8,504 nt of DNA from Candidatus Magasanikiibacteriota bacterium (GTDB lineage: Bacteria; Patescibacteriota; Patescibacteriia; Magasanikbacterales; UBA10003): assembly GCA_026396495.1 (NCBI GenBank), contig JAPLWR010000037.1, positions 6,210 to 14,713 of the forward strand, written 5' to 3'. The position numbers and the translations under genes are program-made. How positions within the stretch are numbered: the first letter of the stretch is position 1; each line of letters opens with the position of its first letter. Shown here piece by piece: positions 7,212 to 8,504 of the stretch. The notes under the pieces were generated by a model that was not told where the DNA came from, did not search any database, and saw only the letters and a program-made list of their open reading frames with translations.

Positions 7212-8504
7212 ATGCCTAAAAAGGCCTCCAAATCAGAAGTAAATTTTCCGGAACAAGAGAAACCGGAATTTTTTTCTCAAAAAGTTGCCGATGCAGCTCC
7301 TTTTGAGGCGCCAGTTACTAAAAAAACTACTCGCCTACCAAAAACTAGGGATATTAGAAAACAAATAGCCAGTATTTATGAAAACTCTGAACCACTAATG
7401 GCCCCTCCCAAAAAACGTTCTTCCAAATTTAAATTCCTTGTCTTCACTATTTTTATCTTAGCTTTCTTGGCAGCCATCTCCTGGACTGGCTTTTTTCTAT
7501 TTGGCAGAGGTAGTAGTTTTGATGAAAATAAAATTAATTTAACTGCCCAAACAGATATAGAACCCATAGTTGGACAAGAATTCACTTATACAATAAAAAT
7601 TAAAAACCAAAGCCGCACCACCTTAAATAGTTCTGTTTTGTCTTTGCGTTATCCCCAAGGCTATGAGTTTATTTCCAGTGAACCAACTGCCAGCGGACCA
7701 GACAACAAAGAATGGGAAATGGGAGCGATTGATCCTGGACAAGAAATAGACCTTCAAATAAAAGGATCAATTTGGGACAATACCAATGCCGATACTGGAT
7801 TGCAGATGGTTTTAAATTATAAACCCGGAGATTTAAGTGTAGAATTTCAAAAAGTGGTAATTTTTAGGAAAAATCTTCAAGCACCTGGAGTATTGCTGAC
7901 CACTAACTTGCCTGCCGAGGGCGATAGTGGTTCAGAAATTCCTGTAATCATATCTTTAGACAACCCCACTAATCTAAATTTAAACGATTTGGAATTATCT
8001 TTAGTTCTACCAGAAGGATTTAAAATTAATGATAAAAATTGGAAAGAAAACAAATTAACCATTCTTTCTCTTCCTACCGCCTCCTCTACTGCAGTTTCTA
8101 CTATCATTGTTCCTACTACTGCCATAACCCCGGGGATACAGCAAATTGAAATAAAAAAAAAAAATAAAAAAGACGGTAAAACTTATTTATTACAAACCCT
8201 CACCAAAGAAATAAATATCAATAAATCCACTCTATCTTTGCAAATAGCAGCTAATGGCGAAAGTGAAAAACAAACAGTTAATTTTGGAGACAAAGTTACC
8301 TTCCTAGTTTCTTACGAAAATAATGGCAATACTGATTTAAAAAATGTATCTATACGTTTAATTTTAGACACACCTTCTGTCGACAACAAAAGTTTATTTG
8401 ATTGGACTAAAATCCAAGATAAATTAGATGGTACTGTCACAGCTGAACAAGTTTCCCCCCAAATTAGACGTGCTATTATCACCTGGAACAAAAACCAAAT
8501 CCCC
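7212..8504 (+). CDS. Single-pass membrane protein with tandem Ig-like/DUF11-like extracellular domains (partial, runs off window)
   Basis: An open frame begins at ATG 7212, 15 bp after the DUF4012 gene, and stays open for 431 codons to the last base, so the C terminus is missing. Residues 1-72 are a basic, Pro/Lys-rich cytoplasmic tail, and 73-97 a single membrane helix (FLVFTIFILAFLAAISW core) after a KKRSSKFK positive cluster. Outside are beta-sandwich modules of about 110 residues. Module 1 (about 106-218) has GQEFTYTIKIKNQS, LRYPQGYEFISSEP and GAIDPGQEIDL. Module 2 (about 222-334) has GSEIPVIISLDNPTN and LVLPEGFKI. Module 3 (from about 338) has FGDKVTFLVSYENNGNTDLKNVSI. The 'YTIxxxNxG...DLxNVxxxxxLPxG' pattern is that of DUF11/CARDB-type surface domains, which act as stalks or adhesive modules. 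No enzyme motif is seen. Codons 314-317 contain a run of 12 adenines. A surface or envelope role beside DUF4012 is inferred. Confidence 0.87.
   Translation, partial: MPKKASKSEVNFPEQEKPEFFSQKVADAAPFEAPVTKKTTRLPKTRDIRKQIASIYENSEPLMAPPKKRSSKFKFLVFTIFILAFLAAISWTGFFLFGRGSSFDENKINLTAQTDIEPIVGQEFTYTIKIKNQSRTTLNSSVLSLRYPQGYEFISSEPTASGPDNKEWEMGAIDPGQEIDLQIKGSIWDNTNADTGLQMVLNYKPGDLSVEFQKVVIFRKNLQAPGVLLTTNLPAEGDSGSEIPVIISLDNPTNLNLNDLELSLVLPEGFKINDKNWKENKLTILSLPTASSTAVSTIIVPTTAITPGIQQIEIKKKNKKDGKTYLLQTLTKEININKSTLSLQIAANGESEKQTVNFGDKVTFLVSYENNGNTDLKNVSIRLILDTPSVDNKSLFDWTKIQDKLDGTVTAEQVSPQIRRAIITWNKNQIP

Noticed and set aside
7376..7585. Minus-strand open frame of 69 codons.
   Set aside because: It is a shadow of the open plus-strand membrane protein gene, whose membrane helix is encoded here. 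Its own translation has no recognisable domain.
7877..8125. Minus-strand open frame of 82 codons.
   Set aside because: It is opposite the second beta module of the plus-strand protein and shows no domain or promoter.

Overview
The window is an AT-rich bacterial segment that looks like part of a genome from the Candidate Phyla Radiation (Patescibacteria, perhaps a Parcubacteria-type lineage). The reasons are a DUF4012 protein beside surface-sugar glycosyltransferases, short gene spacings, no recognisable Shine-Dalgarno sequences, and a single-pass membrane protein with Ig-like/DUF11-like domains. In-frame UGA is absent from the genes and UGA serves as a stop, so the UGA=Gly code of Gracilibacteria/Absconditabacteria is not in use. 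The lineage call is an inference from gene content, not from a marker gene.

Layout. Positions 1-85 (minus strand) hold the 5' end of the RNase P RNA gene rnpB, cut by the window edge. A near-perfect sigma70-type promoter drives it from inside the last codons of the next gene. That gene (107-1009, minus) encodes a FemAB/GNAT-fold acyltransferase-like protein. A 100-bp intergenic region (1010-1109) carries two back-to-back promoters, one for the GNAT gene and one for a rightward gene cluster.

The rightward cluster (1110 to the window end) is a cell-surface polysaccharide locus. It begins with a membrane priming sugar-phosphate transferase (1110-2537) and a GT4 glycosyltransferase (2541-3665). 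Next comes a second GT4 gene (3669-4727) broken by an in-frame TAA where about 20 codons of the donor-binding domain also appear to be missing. It continues with a large single-pass DUF4012 protein (4767-7196) and a single-pass protein with tandem extracellular beta-sandwich domains that runs off the right edge (7212-8504). The first three are 3 bp apart and are probably one transcript. The DUF4012 gene may have an additional promoter inside the end of the broken glycosyltransferase.

How they work together (inference): the priming enzyme loads a sugar-1-phosphate onto undecaprenyl phosphate, the GT4 enzyme(s) extend it on the cytoplasmic face, and the two single-pass proteins act outside the membrane in handling, anchoring or displaying the glycan. 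No flippase, polymerase or exporter is visible here. The last gene has no stop codon within the window and is easily missed. There are no tRNAs, CRISPR arrays or insertion sequences that I can support.
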